NCBI GenBank assembly: GCA_019115685.1
Contig: DXDC01000108.1
Coordinates: 1-5,992, forward strand
Direction of reading: 5' to 3'
DNA length: 5,992 nucleotides
Source: Candidatus Agrococcus pullicola
GTDB lineage: Bacteria > Actinomycetota > Actinomycetes > Actinomycetales > Microbacteriaceae
Of the stretch, positions 1 to 5,610 are shown piece after piece (positions within the stretch are counted from its first letter, which is position 1; each line of letters opens with the position of its first letter). The notes under the pieces were generated by a model. The model searched no databases, was not told the DNA's origin, and saw only the letters and a list, made by a program, of their open reading frames with translations. Position numbers and translations under genes: made by a program.

Positions 1-2026
1 CGGGCAGCGCATCAATCGCGGCCTTCTGCTGCTCAAACTCGGCACGCAGACGCCCCAACTGGTCGGCAGCCTCACTGCCACCCTCACCGGACGCCAACAG
101 GGAACTACGCAACGAATCCCACGAGCTCTGAGAGCCATAGACCCGGGCCGCGACTTCCTCGTTAGTCAGCCCGAGCGACGAGATAGCCTTCGCGGCCTTC
201 TCCGACTCGCCAGCCAACTTCGACTGCTCAAACGTCGCCGCGATCGTCGCCGCAGCAGTCTCCGCCATACCGGCGTTCTGCGTCTTGAACGCCCCATACA
301 GCTGCCCGGACGCCTTCGACAGGCCACCCATCCAACCCATGACACCCGGGCCAGTTGCAGCCAGATCGTCCATCGAATCCCGCGTGGACCCGATCTGCGA
401 CTCAAGCTCAGCCCACACATCAGACGACAGTTCACCGTTAGCCTCAGCCAACGCCGCCGCCACCTCATGCTGAGACTCCGCCAGACGCTCCGACGACCGA
501 CTCAACGCATCCTGCGACTGCTCCGCCTTCTGACTATGCGCAGACAGCGCCATCAGCCCAGCAGCGGCCACCATCAAACCAATGTTCAACGGACCACCAA
601 GAGCACTCGACAGCGCAGAAATACCGCCCCGCACAGCACCCTTAGCGTTCTCGCCAAGCACCTTCATCGCCTGACCAGCAGTCCCCAACTGTGGGTTGGC
701 CTGCGCCGCGTACACCATCGACGTACGCCACGCGCCACCAAAGTCACGAACACCCTGAACTGCGGGACCAACCTTGGCCCGCAACGCCTCCACCGCCGTA
801 GTGACGCCACCCATGACCGTCGGCACAGTCTTAAACGCCAACCACGCCGCCACCGCGGCAGTAACCAGCCCCGGCTGCGCCTCCATCACGTTCGCCACAA
901 ACTCCAGCGGCCCAGACAACGCATCCAGCACAGACGCCGCAGCACCCAGCGCAATGACGAACGTGTCCCACGCAGACACACCCAACGCGGCGGAAGCATC
1001 ACCGAGCGCCCCGGCAATCTTCACCAGCGACGGCCACACATCCGACGCAGTACCCGCCAACGACCGGAAAATACCGCCCAGATCAGACATCGCATCCCGG
1101 GCGAACTCAGACTCACGGAACCTAGCGAACGCATCCGACGCAGCCCCACCAGCACGCTCAAGCCACGCCGCGACCTCCTCCATCGCCGGCCCGGCCGCCG
1201 CGTTCAGATCATCCAGCAGATCCGTGATCCCACGGAACGCCCCACCAGCCTGATCAAAAAACGGTCCAGCAAGCGTCGCACCAAGACGGCCAGCAGCCGC
1301 CCCCATGTTCTTGAACGCGCCCTGAGTGGTGTCACCCATCTTCAAGGCAGCGCCACCAACACCCTGCTCAAGAGCATTCTGGAAAGTCTCGAACGAGATC
1401 TTCCCGTCGGAAGCGAGTTTGCGTGCCTCCTCGGCGGTGACACCCATCTCCGCCGCAACCATCTGCAAGATCGGGATACCCGCGTCCATCAACTGGTTCG
1501 CGACATCCATCTGCATCATGTCGGAGGTGGCGACCTTGTTGATGATCGACCCCATCGACTGCAGGTCAGTGCCCGCAATCGCCGCCGCATCACCCGTCAA
1601 CTTCAGGGTGCGCTCCAGCTCCTGACCCGGCTTAATCCCCGCAGCAACAGCAGACGCCGCAATCGTCGCAGCTTCCTCCAAACCGAAGGAAGTTCCGCGC
1701 ACGCTCGAGAGGGCTACGTCGAGAATGTTGCCGACGTCGGCCGCCGAGTTACCAAGGCCAGACAGCTTCGCCTCTGCTGTCTCTATGGCCGAGAGCCGGC
1801 CAATTCCCTTGGTCAGCCCCGCGGCGAGGGCTGCTCCACCCGCCACACCGACGCCAATGGCAGACTTCTTGAGCACTGAACCGATGCCCGACGAGATCTT
1901 CGACCCCATGTTCTGGCCGGTCTTCTGAGCGTCAGACTCGATACCTTGCAGTGCCCTGGTTACGTCCTGACGAGCGCCTTGCGACGAAATCCGTAGGGAC
2001 ACCCACGCCGTTGCCAGTTCTGCCAA
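1..2026 (-). CDS. Tail tape measure protein, N-terminal 675 codons (3' end beyond window)
   Basis: This protein is threaded through the tail tube; its length sets tail length. The frame is open from an in-frame TAA (2044-2042) to the window edge, so the C-terminus is missing. I prefer the TTG at 2026 because AAAGGGTGG (2043-2035) lies 8 nt upstream and gives a typical start, MAELATAWVSLRISSQG. GTG at 2035 or 2038 are alternatives, but both fall inside or against that Shine-Dalgarno. A glycine/alanine-rich hydrophobic stretch (about residues 56-75) leads into a region resembling the conserved tape-measure N-terminal domain (about 75-257; SAIETAEAKLSGLG, then TFQNALEQGVGGAALKMGD). Further hydrophobic segments lie near 384-405 (VTAAVAAWLAFKTV) and 478-496 (IGLMVAAAGLMALSA), followed by Gln/Glu/Ala-rich helical sequence. 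A very long gene downstream of G/GT chaperones is the standard position. The identity is firm; the start codon is less certain. Confidence 0.93.
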   Translation of the reverse strand, partial: MAELATAWVSLRISSQGARQDVTRALQGIESDAQKTGQNMGSKISSGIGSVLKKSAIGVGVAGGAALAAGLTKGIGRLSAIETAEAKLSGLGNSAADVGNILDVALSSVRGTSFGLEEAATIAASAVAAGIKPGQELERTLKLTGDAAAIAGTDLQSMGSIINKVATSDMMQMDVANQLMDAGIPILQMVAAEMGVTAEEARKLASDGKISFETFQNALEQGVGGAALKMGDTTQGAFKNMGAAAGRLGATLAGPFFDQAGGAFRGITDLLDDLNAAAGPAMEEVAAWLERAGGAASDAFARFRESEFARDAMSDLGGIFRSLAGTASDVWPSLVKIAGALGDASAALGVSAWDTFVIALGAAASVLDALSGPLEFVANVMEAQPGLVTAAVAAWLAFKTVPTVMGGVTTAVEALRAKVGPAVQGVRDFGGAWRTSMVYAAQANPQLGTAGQAMKVLGENAKGAVRGGISALSSALGGPLNIGLMVAAAGLMALSAHSQKAEQSQDALSRSSERLAESQHEVAAALAEANGELSSDVWAELESQIGSTRDSMDDLAATGPGVMGWMGGLSKASGQLYGAFKTQNAGMAETAAATIAATFEQSKLAGESEKAAKAISSLGLTNEEVAARVYGSQSSWDSLRSSLLASGEGGSEAADQLGRLRAEFEQQKAAIDALP

Positions 2027-2034
2027 GACAGTCA

Positions 2035-2054
2035 CCACCCTTTATTCCGGGTGG
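2035..2054 (-). promoter_or_regulatory. Hairpin covering the tape measure ribosome binding site
   Basis: In the minus-strand RNA, CCACCC (2054-2049) and GGGTGG (2040-2035) are perfect complements separated by GGAATAAA. The 3' arm is the core of the only good Shine-Dalgarno for the tape measure gene (AAAGGGTGG) and contains or touches its two alternative GTG starts. The HNH stop codon (2064-2062) lies 7 nt before the hairpin, so a ribosome terminating there would probably cover the 5' arm and free the site. The complementarity is visible; the control role is inferred. There is no T-tract, so it is not a standard terminator. Confidence 0.55.
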
Positions 2055-2061
2055 GGACCGC

Positions 2062-3114
2062 TTAGGCGATCTTGAATCCCACCCTGTCTTGTTTCTTCGC
2101 GTTACAGATAAGATGTGCTGGCTGCAGGTTCGCCAGGTCATGGCTTCCGCCGACAGACCACGGAATGATGTGATCTATCGAAAGAGACTGTGGATGCGGC
2201 CATGCCAAGTCGAGGTCGATGGAGTCGCCGCACAGGCCACAGTCGGTGCCGCGGCTGTCGAGAACGTCGTCCTTATGTATCCGGTAGATGTGGAAGTTCC
2301 GCTTCGAGCACGAATGGCAATCGGCCACATCGGCGCGTCTGCGTGGTCGCTTCTCTTCGAGAACTTCGAGGAGGCTGAAATGTTCCCCGCATCCGACACA
2401 CTCTTTCCATAGAGCGGACTGAATGTCGGGGTGACGGTTTGCGAACTTCGTGCACGATACCGAGCAGTACCGCTGCAGTGGTCCTCCGTCGAGCGGCTTC
2501 TCGCATACCGGGCAGGCCCGCCCCGTCGCTCTATTTCGGTACTCGGCCAATAGTTGACGCCGCTTCTCACGCGCCTCATGGGTAGCGCACCTGTCGGTGA
2601 GCCACGGCTCCCGTTCGCAGCCAGGTTCGACGCATCGTGGGTCGCAAGCATCACTACACGTCGCCTTGGGGAACCTGTCCAGGCCGATGTTCATGCCGCA
2701 CTCGATGCACGGAATGACGGGGGTCCCGTACTTTCTGACCCGCTGGGCATGTCCGTCGCAGTACCGACCCACGTACTTGCGCTCGCAACCTGGCGCAGAG
2801 CAGGTCGGCCAGCAGCTTTCAGCGCAGTACTTGCCTCTGTTTGACGCCAGGGGGTCCCCGCATGTGGTGCATCGTCTGACGTAAGTTCCGCGTCGATTAA
2901 GGACGAGCCGGGCTTCGGGCACGTTGCCCTTGCGGCACCGCTCCGAGCAGTAGGTGGTGCCCCCAGGACTTTTGATTGGTACTTCAGCGCCGCATTCTCG
3001 GCATTCCCGATGCGGGGTGCCGTTGTACTGCCACCGTTCATAGTGGTTCTTGCACCAGCCCTTGCAGTAGGCAGTGCGTTCGCATCCGTCGATAGTGCAG
3101 GTAGGCTTGTCCAC
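2062..3114 (-). CDS. Multi-zinc-finger HNH endonuclease (probable free-standing homing-type nuclease)
   Basis: A 350-residue protein with a C-terminal HNH nuclease domain. The zinc-binding CGLC is at 292-295; the metal/catalytic core is D314-H315, N329, H334 and N338 (SIDHIIPW, LANLQPAHLICN). The first 270 residues form a cysteine array of two alternating modules. One is C-x4-C-x8-9-C-x2-H, at 6-24, 105-122 and 161-179. The other is CxxC-x11-14-CxxxC, at 38-60, 82-101, 136-157 and 201-221, with a looser copy at 239-269. Such arrays probably bind DNA and choose the site. The start is GTG with AAGGAG (3126-3121) six bases upstream. The gene sits between the tail chaperones and the tape measure gene, normally neighbours, and uses GAA, GTA, AAA and AGT codons more freely than flanking genes, which suggests later acquisition. 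No virion role is evident, and no intron or intein boundary was seen. The HNH call is firm; homing activity is inferred. Confidence 0.92.
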   Translation of the reverse strand: MDKPTCTIDGCERTAYCKGWCKNHYERWQYNGTPHRECRECGAEVPIKSPGGTTYCSERCRKGNVPEARLVLNRRGTYVRRCTTCGDPLASNRGKYCAESCWPTCSAPGCERKYVGRYCDGHAQRVRKYGTPVIPCIECGMNIGLDRFPKATCSDACDPRCVEPGCEREPWLTDRCATHEAREKRRQLLAEYRNRATGRACPVCEKPLDGGPLQRYCSVSCTKFANRHPDIQSALWKECVGCGEHFSLLEVLEEKRPRRRADVADCHSCSKRNFHIYRIHKDDVLDSRGTDCGLCGDSIDLDLAWPHPQSLSIDHIIPWSVGGSHDLANLQPAHLICNAKKQDRVGFKIA

Positions 3115-3151
3115 AGCCCGCTCCTTGGTCGCTCAAGGTGATTGGGTCAGT

Positions 3152-3180
3152 GGCCGGAAGGTGTTAGCGCACCTCCGGCC
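3152..3180 (-). terminator. GC-rich hairpin after the chaperone gene, possible T-less terminator
   Basis: In the minus-strand RNA, GGCCGGAGGTG (3180-3170) pairs with CACCTTCCGGCC (3163-3152), giving 11 pairs with one bulged T and a six-base CGCTAA loop. It starts 20 nt after the GT stop and ends before the HNH ribosome binding site. No T-run follows on either strand, so it may be a weak or actinobacterial-style terminator, or a 3' end stabiliser that separates HNH expression from the tail genes. The structure is clear; its function is uncertain. Confidence 0.5.
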
Positions 3181-3199
3181 ACGCCTCTATCTTAGCAGG

Positions 3200-3846
3200 T
3201 CAGGCTTGCTTCTTCCGGTCGCGACGGTTATGGGCCACCACTTCGGTATCAGCGCCCTGTAGTTTGGCGATCTTCGCCGCCCGCTTTTCCTTGATTGACA
3301 GCAACGTGCCCTGCGTCGGCACAGTCGCCGGATCGACCGGCGGATTCTTGTACACGTAGGCCAACGCAGAATCTTGACGCGAGTACTTGATGTACGACTT
3401 CAGATCCACCCAGGAAAACTGGCGGCCCAAATCGTCCAACGACAGGCCGTCGCGCATCAAATCGGCCCGTAACGCATCCTCGAATCCGTACTGCCTGATG
3501 AACCCGAGGAGGGCCCCTATTCCCCCTGGCTCATCTCGCGCTCACTGTTGAACTCGTCCCACATGATCTTCAGTGCCCCGAGGGGCATCTTCTTACGGTT
3601 GGCTTTGATCCACTTGTGGGCTTCCGGGTCTTCGATGGAGATGATGTGCTCGATCAGTTCGCCGGGCAGCGCGTTCGGGTTCTTCTCTGCGAACTCGTTG
3701 ACCTTGTCGAAAGTGGCCGTCGACAGCCACTCGCGGTGGGGGATGGAGATCGTCTGCATGGTGTCGGCGCCGTCTGCATCGGAGTCGAGGAATCGCCAGG
3801 TGTGGCGGTTCTCGGGACGATCTACGCGGAGGAAGAAATCAGTCAT
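3200..3846 (-). CDS. Tail assembly chaperone GT, made by programmed -1 frameshift
   Basis: This is the long form of the tail chaperone, analogous to lambda gpG-T. It is read from ATG 3846 to the GGG codon 3525-3523, then continues one base back (3523-3200), giving 215 residues: 108 shared with G and 107 unique. The second part has no credible start of its own in the right place, is open from just before the slip site, and begins GIGALLGFIRQYGFEDAL. It contains a conserved-looking SYIKYSRQDSALAYVY stretch and ends in a basic tail (IKEKRAAKIAKL, then NRRDRKKQA). In known phages the T part recruits tail tube subunits while G coats the tape measure; that role is transferred from the family. The position between major tail protein and tape measure fits. 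The tape measure gene is not adjacent here because the HNH gene intervenes. Confidence 0.88.
3477..3510 (-). other. Possible frameshift-stimulating stem downstream of slip site
   Basis: TCCTCG (3510-3505) and CGAGGA (3482-3477) are perfect complements in the minus-strand RNA, with a 22-nt loop, starting 9 nt after the slip heptamer. That spacing suits a stimulatory structure, but the stem is only six pairs and could be chance. Confidence 0.3.
3517..3846 (-). CDS. Tail assembly chaperone G
   Basis: The short form of the tail chaperone, 109 residues, ending at the TAG (3519-3517) right after the slip site. It starts MTDFFLRVDRPENRHTWRFL and has a charged, helical middle (TFDKVNEFAEKNPNALPGEL) and a C-terminal ALKIMWDEFN stretch. 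ATG 3846 is chosen because AAAGG (3860-3856) lies nine bases upstream; the frame stays open further upstream, but that part crosses the terminator-distal leader and reads like non-coding sequence. In lambda-like phages the abundant G form binds the tape measure protein before tube polymerisation, and a small fraction of ribosomes make GT. The gene lies below a strong terminator after the major tail gene, so it is expected to be transcribed at a lower level than the tube protein. Confidence 0.9.
   Translation of the reverse strand: MTDFFLRVDRPENRHTWRFLDSDADGADTMQTISIPHREWLSTATFDKVNEFAEKNPNALPGELIEHIISIEDPEAHKWIKANRKKMPLGALKIMWDEFNSEREMSQGE
3520..3526 (-). promoter_or_regulatory. GGGGGAA slippery heptamer for -1 frameshift
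   Basis: The minus strand reads CAG GGG GAA TAG, with the G stop codon directly after the heptamer. A P-site tRNA on GGG re-pairs perfectly with GGG one base upstream; the A-site GAA to GGA re-pairing has a central mismatch, so this is not an ideal X-XXY-YYZ site. It is the only plausible run in the short overlap of the G and T frames, which is bounded by a TGA in the -1 frame (in CAG TGA GCG, about 21 nt upstream) and the TAG. Confidence 0.8.
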
Positions 3847-3858
3847 TGGACCGGACCT
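3847..3858 (-). repeat. AGGCCCGGTCCA-like motif immediately before chaperone G start (11/12 match)
   Basis: AGGTCCGGTCCA abuts the ATG of chaperone G and contains part of its Shine-Dalgarno (AAAGG). It differs by one base from the exact copy in the major tail protein leader. Confidence 0.5.
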
Positions 3859-3876
3859 TTCATAGAAGTTGGGTGC

Positions 3877-3886
3877 GACCGGGCCT
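3877..3886 (-). repeat. AGGCCCGGTC motif in chaperone G leader
   Basis: A ten-base copy of the leader motif, lying about 20 nt upstream of the near-copy at the G start. It is perfectly complementary to bases 3936-3927 upstream of it in the same RNA, so the two could pair around the terminator hairpin. Confidence 0.5.
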
Positions 3887-3887
3887 A

Positions 3888-3900
3888 AACGCTCAGCGTT
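3888..3900 (-). other. Small palindrome AACGC-TGA-GCGTT
   Basis: A perfect five-pair inverted repeat with a three-base centre, between the terminator and the chaperone G leader. It could be a small hairpin or a protein site; nothing else in the sequence decides this. Confidence 0.3.
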
Positions 3901-3930
3901 CAAGAAAGCCCGCCCCGGTGATGGGCAGGC
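3901..3930 (-). terminator. Intrinsic terminator after the major tail protein gene
   Basis: In the minus-strand RNA, GCCTGCCC (3930-3923) pairs with GGGCGGGC (3915-3908) in eight pairs including one U-G, with a seven-base loop (ATCACCG), followed by TTTCTT (3907-3902). It lies 45 nt after the major tail stop codon. This placement fits high expression of the tube protein and reduced read-through into the chaperone and tape measure genes. A broader pairing of CGCCCCGGTG (near 3969-3960) with CACCGGGGCG (3920-3911) is also possible. Confidence 0.8.
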
Positions 3931-3938
3931 CCGGTCCA
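3925..3938 (-). repeat. Inverted copy of the leader motif, overlapping the terminator 5' arm
   Basis: TGGACCGGGCCTGC is the exact reverse complement of the 14-base GCAGGCCCGGTCCA found at 4587-4574 and 4387-4374. Its last six bases are shared with the terminator stem, so pairing with an upstream copy would compete with terminator formation. Confidence 0.65.
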
Positions 3939-3975
3939 AGGGGTGAACAGATCACCACCACCGGGGCGAGAACAA

Positions 3976-4548
3976 TTAGCCGCCGACCGGGGGCTCCTCG
4001 GCATCGACGGTCCGGTACTCGAGCATGTAGTCGCCGTTCGCGTCCGGGTACGCGGTGATCGTCAGCTGGTACATGAGAATGTCCGTGTGCACCAGCGTGA
4101 TGTCACCGACCTCCGTCACCTGACCGACCGGGATGACCTGACGCAGCAGCCCCTGATCCGTGACGTGATCGGACACGAACACCGAACGGGGAAGACGCTT
4201 CTTGTTGTACTTGACCGTGGTGGTGGCACCGGAGACAGTGACGTTGTCGTCACCGAACACGGTCTTGAGAACCTCGGCGTTCTGCGACTCGTACACCGTC
4301 ACCTGAACGGACACGCCGTACTCGGTCTGCAGGCTGTACACGACGTCACCGCCGTAGGCCCGCTTGTCCTCCGTGGACCGGGCCTGCGAGACGACGAAAC
4401 CGTCCTCGCCGGTGAAACCCAGCCCCTTGAACGCCACATCCAGATCGGTGATCGCATCGGTCGGAAGGGTCGACCCGAGCGGTGCGCGATAGAACTCGCC
4501 ACCGTCAGCCGGGTTCGTGGACGTGATATTGGCGGTATTGTTCGCCAT
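3976..4548 (-). CDS. Major tail (tube) protein
   Basis: A 190-residue subunit that polymerises into the tail tube. The N-terminus, MANNTANITSTNPADGGEFY, is followed by RAPLGSTLPTDAITDLDVAF, the usual layout of siphovirus tube proteins in actinobacterial phages: a short flexible arm, then APxGTxLPTD and a beta-rich body (VVYSLQTEYGVSVQVTVYES; GQVTEVGDITLVHTDILMY). A final short strand (ANGDYMLEYRT) leads to an acidic, proline-rich tail. There is no extra Ig-like domain. ATG 4548 is chosen over an upstream in-frame TTG because GAGAGGGG (4563-4556) lies seven bases before it. The gene follows the tail terminator gene by 58 nt and is followed by a strong intrinsic terminator, consistent with being the most highly expressed gene here. 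Identification rests on sequence style, size and gene order. Confidence 0.92.
   Translation of the reverse strand: MANNTANITSTNPADGGEFYRAPLGSTLPTDAITDLDVAFKGLGFTGEDGFVVSQARSTEDKRAYGGDVVYSLQTEYGVSVQVTVYESQNAEVLKTVFGDDNVTVSGATTTVKYNKKRLPRSVFVSDHVTDQGLLRQVIPVGQVTEVGDITLVHTDILMYQLTITAYPDANGDYMLEYRTVDAEEPPVGG
4372..4387 (-). repeat. 16-base direct repeat copy inside the major tail gene
   Basis: GCAGGCCCGGTCCACG is identical to 4587-4572, exactly 200 bases away. Here it is coding (part of SQARSTED, residues 54-61), so its conservation may be limited by protein sequence. Confidence 0.7.
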
Positions 4549-4571
4549 GATTGTGCCCCTCTCAGGCAACT

Positions 4572-4587
4572 CGTGGACCGGGCCTGC
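4572..4587 (-). repeat. 16-base direct repeat copy in the major tail leader
   Basis: GCAGGCCCGGTCCACG lies in the 58-nt gap between the tail terminator gene and the major tail gene, about nine bases before the latter's Shine-Dalgarno. It is non-coding here, so it is the better candidate for a functional site than the copy within the gene. Confidence 0.7.
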
Positions 4588-4606
4588 TTGAGAGAAGGTC
4601 GTGCTG

Positions 4607-5002
4607 TTACTGCTTGTTCAACGCCAGACGGAGTTCGCCTGTGAACTGAAACCGGGGAATCCCGGAATCGTCTGGGAACCACGACGGCAGCGCGTTCGGT
4701 TCCCAATGTCGGATCTTCGCTCCCGCGACGCGGGTGCCTGACGATGCACGCAGCAGTCCTGCGCACAAGTTCGCGGTCTGCTCGGCACGCGATTCACCGA
4801 GAACCTTGTCCTCGTCCCACGCCTGCACGATCAGGACGATCGACTCAGTGAACGGGTTCGGCATCGACCCGCCTGCCCTGGTGACGGTGACGAACCGGGG
4901 TTTGCGTTGCGCTGGAACCCTGGTCGACACCGGCTGCGGATCATGCGCCGCCAGCCCGTCACGTAGCACCGTCACCGCCACCAGGAGCGCAGACGGAGCC
5001 AC
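4607..5002 (-). CDS. Tail terminator (tail completion) protein
   Basis: A 131-residue protein that probably forms the ring capping the head-proximal end of the tail tube, like lambda gpU. Visible traits of the family are an N-terminal helix (LLVAVTVLRDGLAAHDP), a central beta strand pair with the RFVTVTRAGGS turn (about 37-46), the FTESIVLIVQAWDED strand (51-65), a following helix with SRAEQTANLCAGLL, and a closing beta strand (PRFQFTGELRLAL). It lies between the gp10-like neck gene and the major tail gene, the usual slot. The start is uncertain: GTG 5002 has GGTGAG (5014-5009) six bases upstream and leaves a 7-nt gap after the previous stop; GTG 5017 and ATG 5053 overlap that gene and lack a good ribosome site. 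The family call is mostly from position, size and fold-like pattern. Confidence 0.78.
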   Translation of the reverse strand: MAPSALLVAVTVLRDGLAAHDPQPVSTRVPAQRKPRFVTVTRAGGSMPNPFTESIVLIVQAWDEDKVLGESRAEQTANLCAGLLRASSGTRVAGAKIRHWEPNALPSWFPDDSGIPRFQFTGELRLALNKQ

Positions 5003-5009
5003 CAGAAGC

Positions 5010-5261
5010 TCACCCACCGTAAAGAGCCCGGACGAGAGTGTTGTCCCGTGCATTACGCACCATCGCTGCAGGGTTTTCCGTGTACACAATCGCGCCAGCA
5101 CGAGTGTGACCCGACGTGGACTTCATGCCGAACTGGGACCGGCCCGCACCCGACTGGGCACGAGCCAACACCTTCTCGGCCTCCGCCTCCACCAGAGCGT
5201 GCGCCCCAGCCGAGGTGCGGAGCTCACGGAACCCCCTGTTACCTAGCCAGTCGATACGCAT
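5010..5261 (-). CDS. HK97 gp10-like neck / tail completion protein (short)
   Basis: An 83-residue protein, shorter than the usual 100-150 residues of the gp10-like family. It starts MRIDWLGNRGFRELR, followed by an acidic/alanine helix (HALVEAEAEKVLARA, 21-35) and a basic glycine/serine turn (GRSQFGMKSTSGHTRAGAIVY, 40-60, of which AGAIVY is the beta strand). The C-terminus, AAMVRNARDNTLVRALYGG, has the usual ending for these proteins. ATG 5261 is preceded by GAGGG five bases upstream and lies one base after the stopper stop codon, so the two are translated as a coupled pair. Family members act at the head-tail junction or as tail completion factors. The role here is taken from gene order and resemblance, and an exact assignment is not possible from sequence alone. 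Confidence 0.75.
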   Translation of the reverse strand: MRIDWLGNRGFRELRTSAGAHALVEAEAEKVLARAQSGAGRSQFGMKSTSGHTRAGAIVYTENPAAMVRNARDNTLVRALYGG

Positions 5262-5262
5262 A

Positions 5263-5610
5263 TCAACCCTCAACCATTCGGAGCGCGACAGTCTCCACAC
5301 CGGGAGACCACCACGGATTGTTATCGAAGTTCGCTGGACGCCCCTCAACCTCGAACAAGCCAACACCAGGAAGGATCACCTGATCTGACGGCTCGAAATC
5401 CCCAGGCGCGGCAATCACAGACGCGTCAGATTCGACACGCTCCACATGCCCCGACGGGTACGGCTCACCAGAGGAACCGACCCACCACGCGAACACCATG
5501 ATCTGATCCTCAACAGGTGCACCAGGCACCTCGTTACCGAACGGATCAGTCACCACGCCACCAGACCGCAGCCTGGTGACCTCCTGAGTCAGCGGGAACA
5601 CGCTACTCAT
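5263..5610 (-). CDS. Head-tail stopper protein
   Basis: A 115-residue protein likely to form the ring below the adaptor that closes the DNA exit channel until the tail joins. The sequence has the small beta-barrel pattern of the family: TRLRSGGVVTDPFGNEV (12-28), QIMVFAWWV (36-44), a variable acidic loop, SVIAAPGDFEPSDQVILPG (64-82), then LFEVEGRP (85-92) and the conserved-looking NNPWWSPGVETVALRMVEG end. The GD-x-I-x-PG and W-x-PGVE features are typical. The start ATG 5610 overlaps the adaptor TGA in ATGA, which implies translational coupling; there is no strong Shine-Dalgarno of its own. Upstream in-frame codons belong to the other frame of the adaptor gene and are not used. Confidence 0.82.
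   Translation of the reverse strand: MSSVFPLTQEVTRLRSGGVVTDPFGNEVPGAPVEDQIMVFAWWVGSSGEPYPSGHVERVESDASVIAAPGDFEPSDQVILPGVGLFEVEGRPANFDNNPWWSPGVETVALRMVEG

Noticed and set aside
467..1879. A 470-codon plus-strand open frame
   Set aside because: It lies antisense to the tape measure gene, is extremely rich in Arg, His, Gln and Thr with no recognisable domain, and is explained by stop-codon avoidance in GC-rich codons of the opposite strand.
2062..3114. The HNH gene as part of a self-splicing intron or intein
   Set aside because: The genes on either side are intact, with their own starts and stops; no split coding sequence or intein splice residues were seen.
3847..3906. A promoter before chaperone G (TTGAAC or TATGAA-like boxes)
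   Set aside because: No pair of -35 and -10 boxes at normal spacing matches well; TATGAA has only a poor partner upstream.
3847..3939. N-terminal extension of chaperone G upstream of ATG 3846
   Set aside because: The extension crosses a terminator and repeats, lacks a ribosome site, and the typical chaperone start is MTDFFLRVDRP at 3846.
3943..4644. A 233-codon plus-strand open frame
   Set aside because: Antisense to the major tail gene and its terminator; composition is arginine-rich and no family is recognisable.
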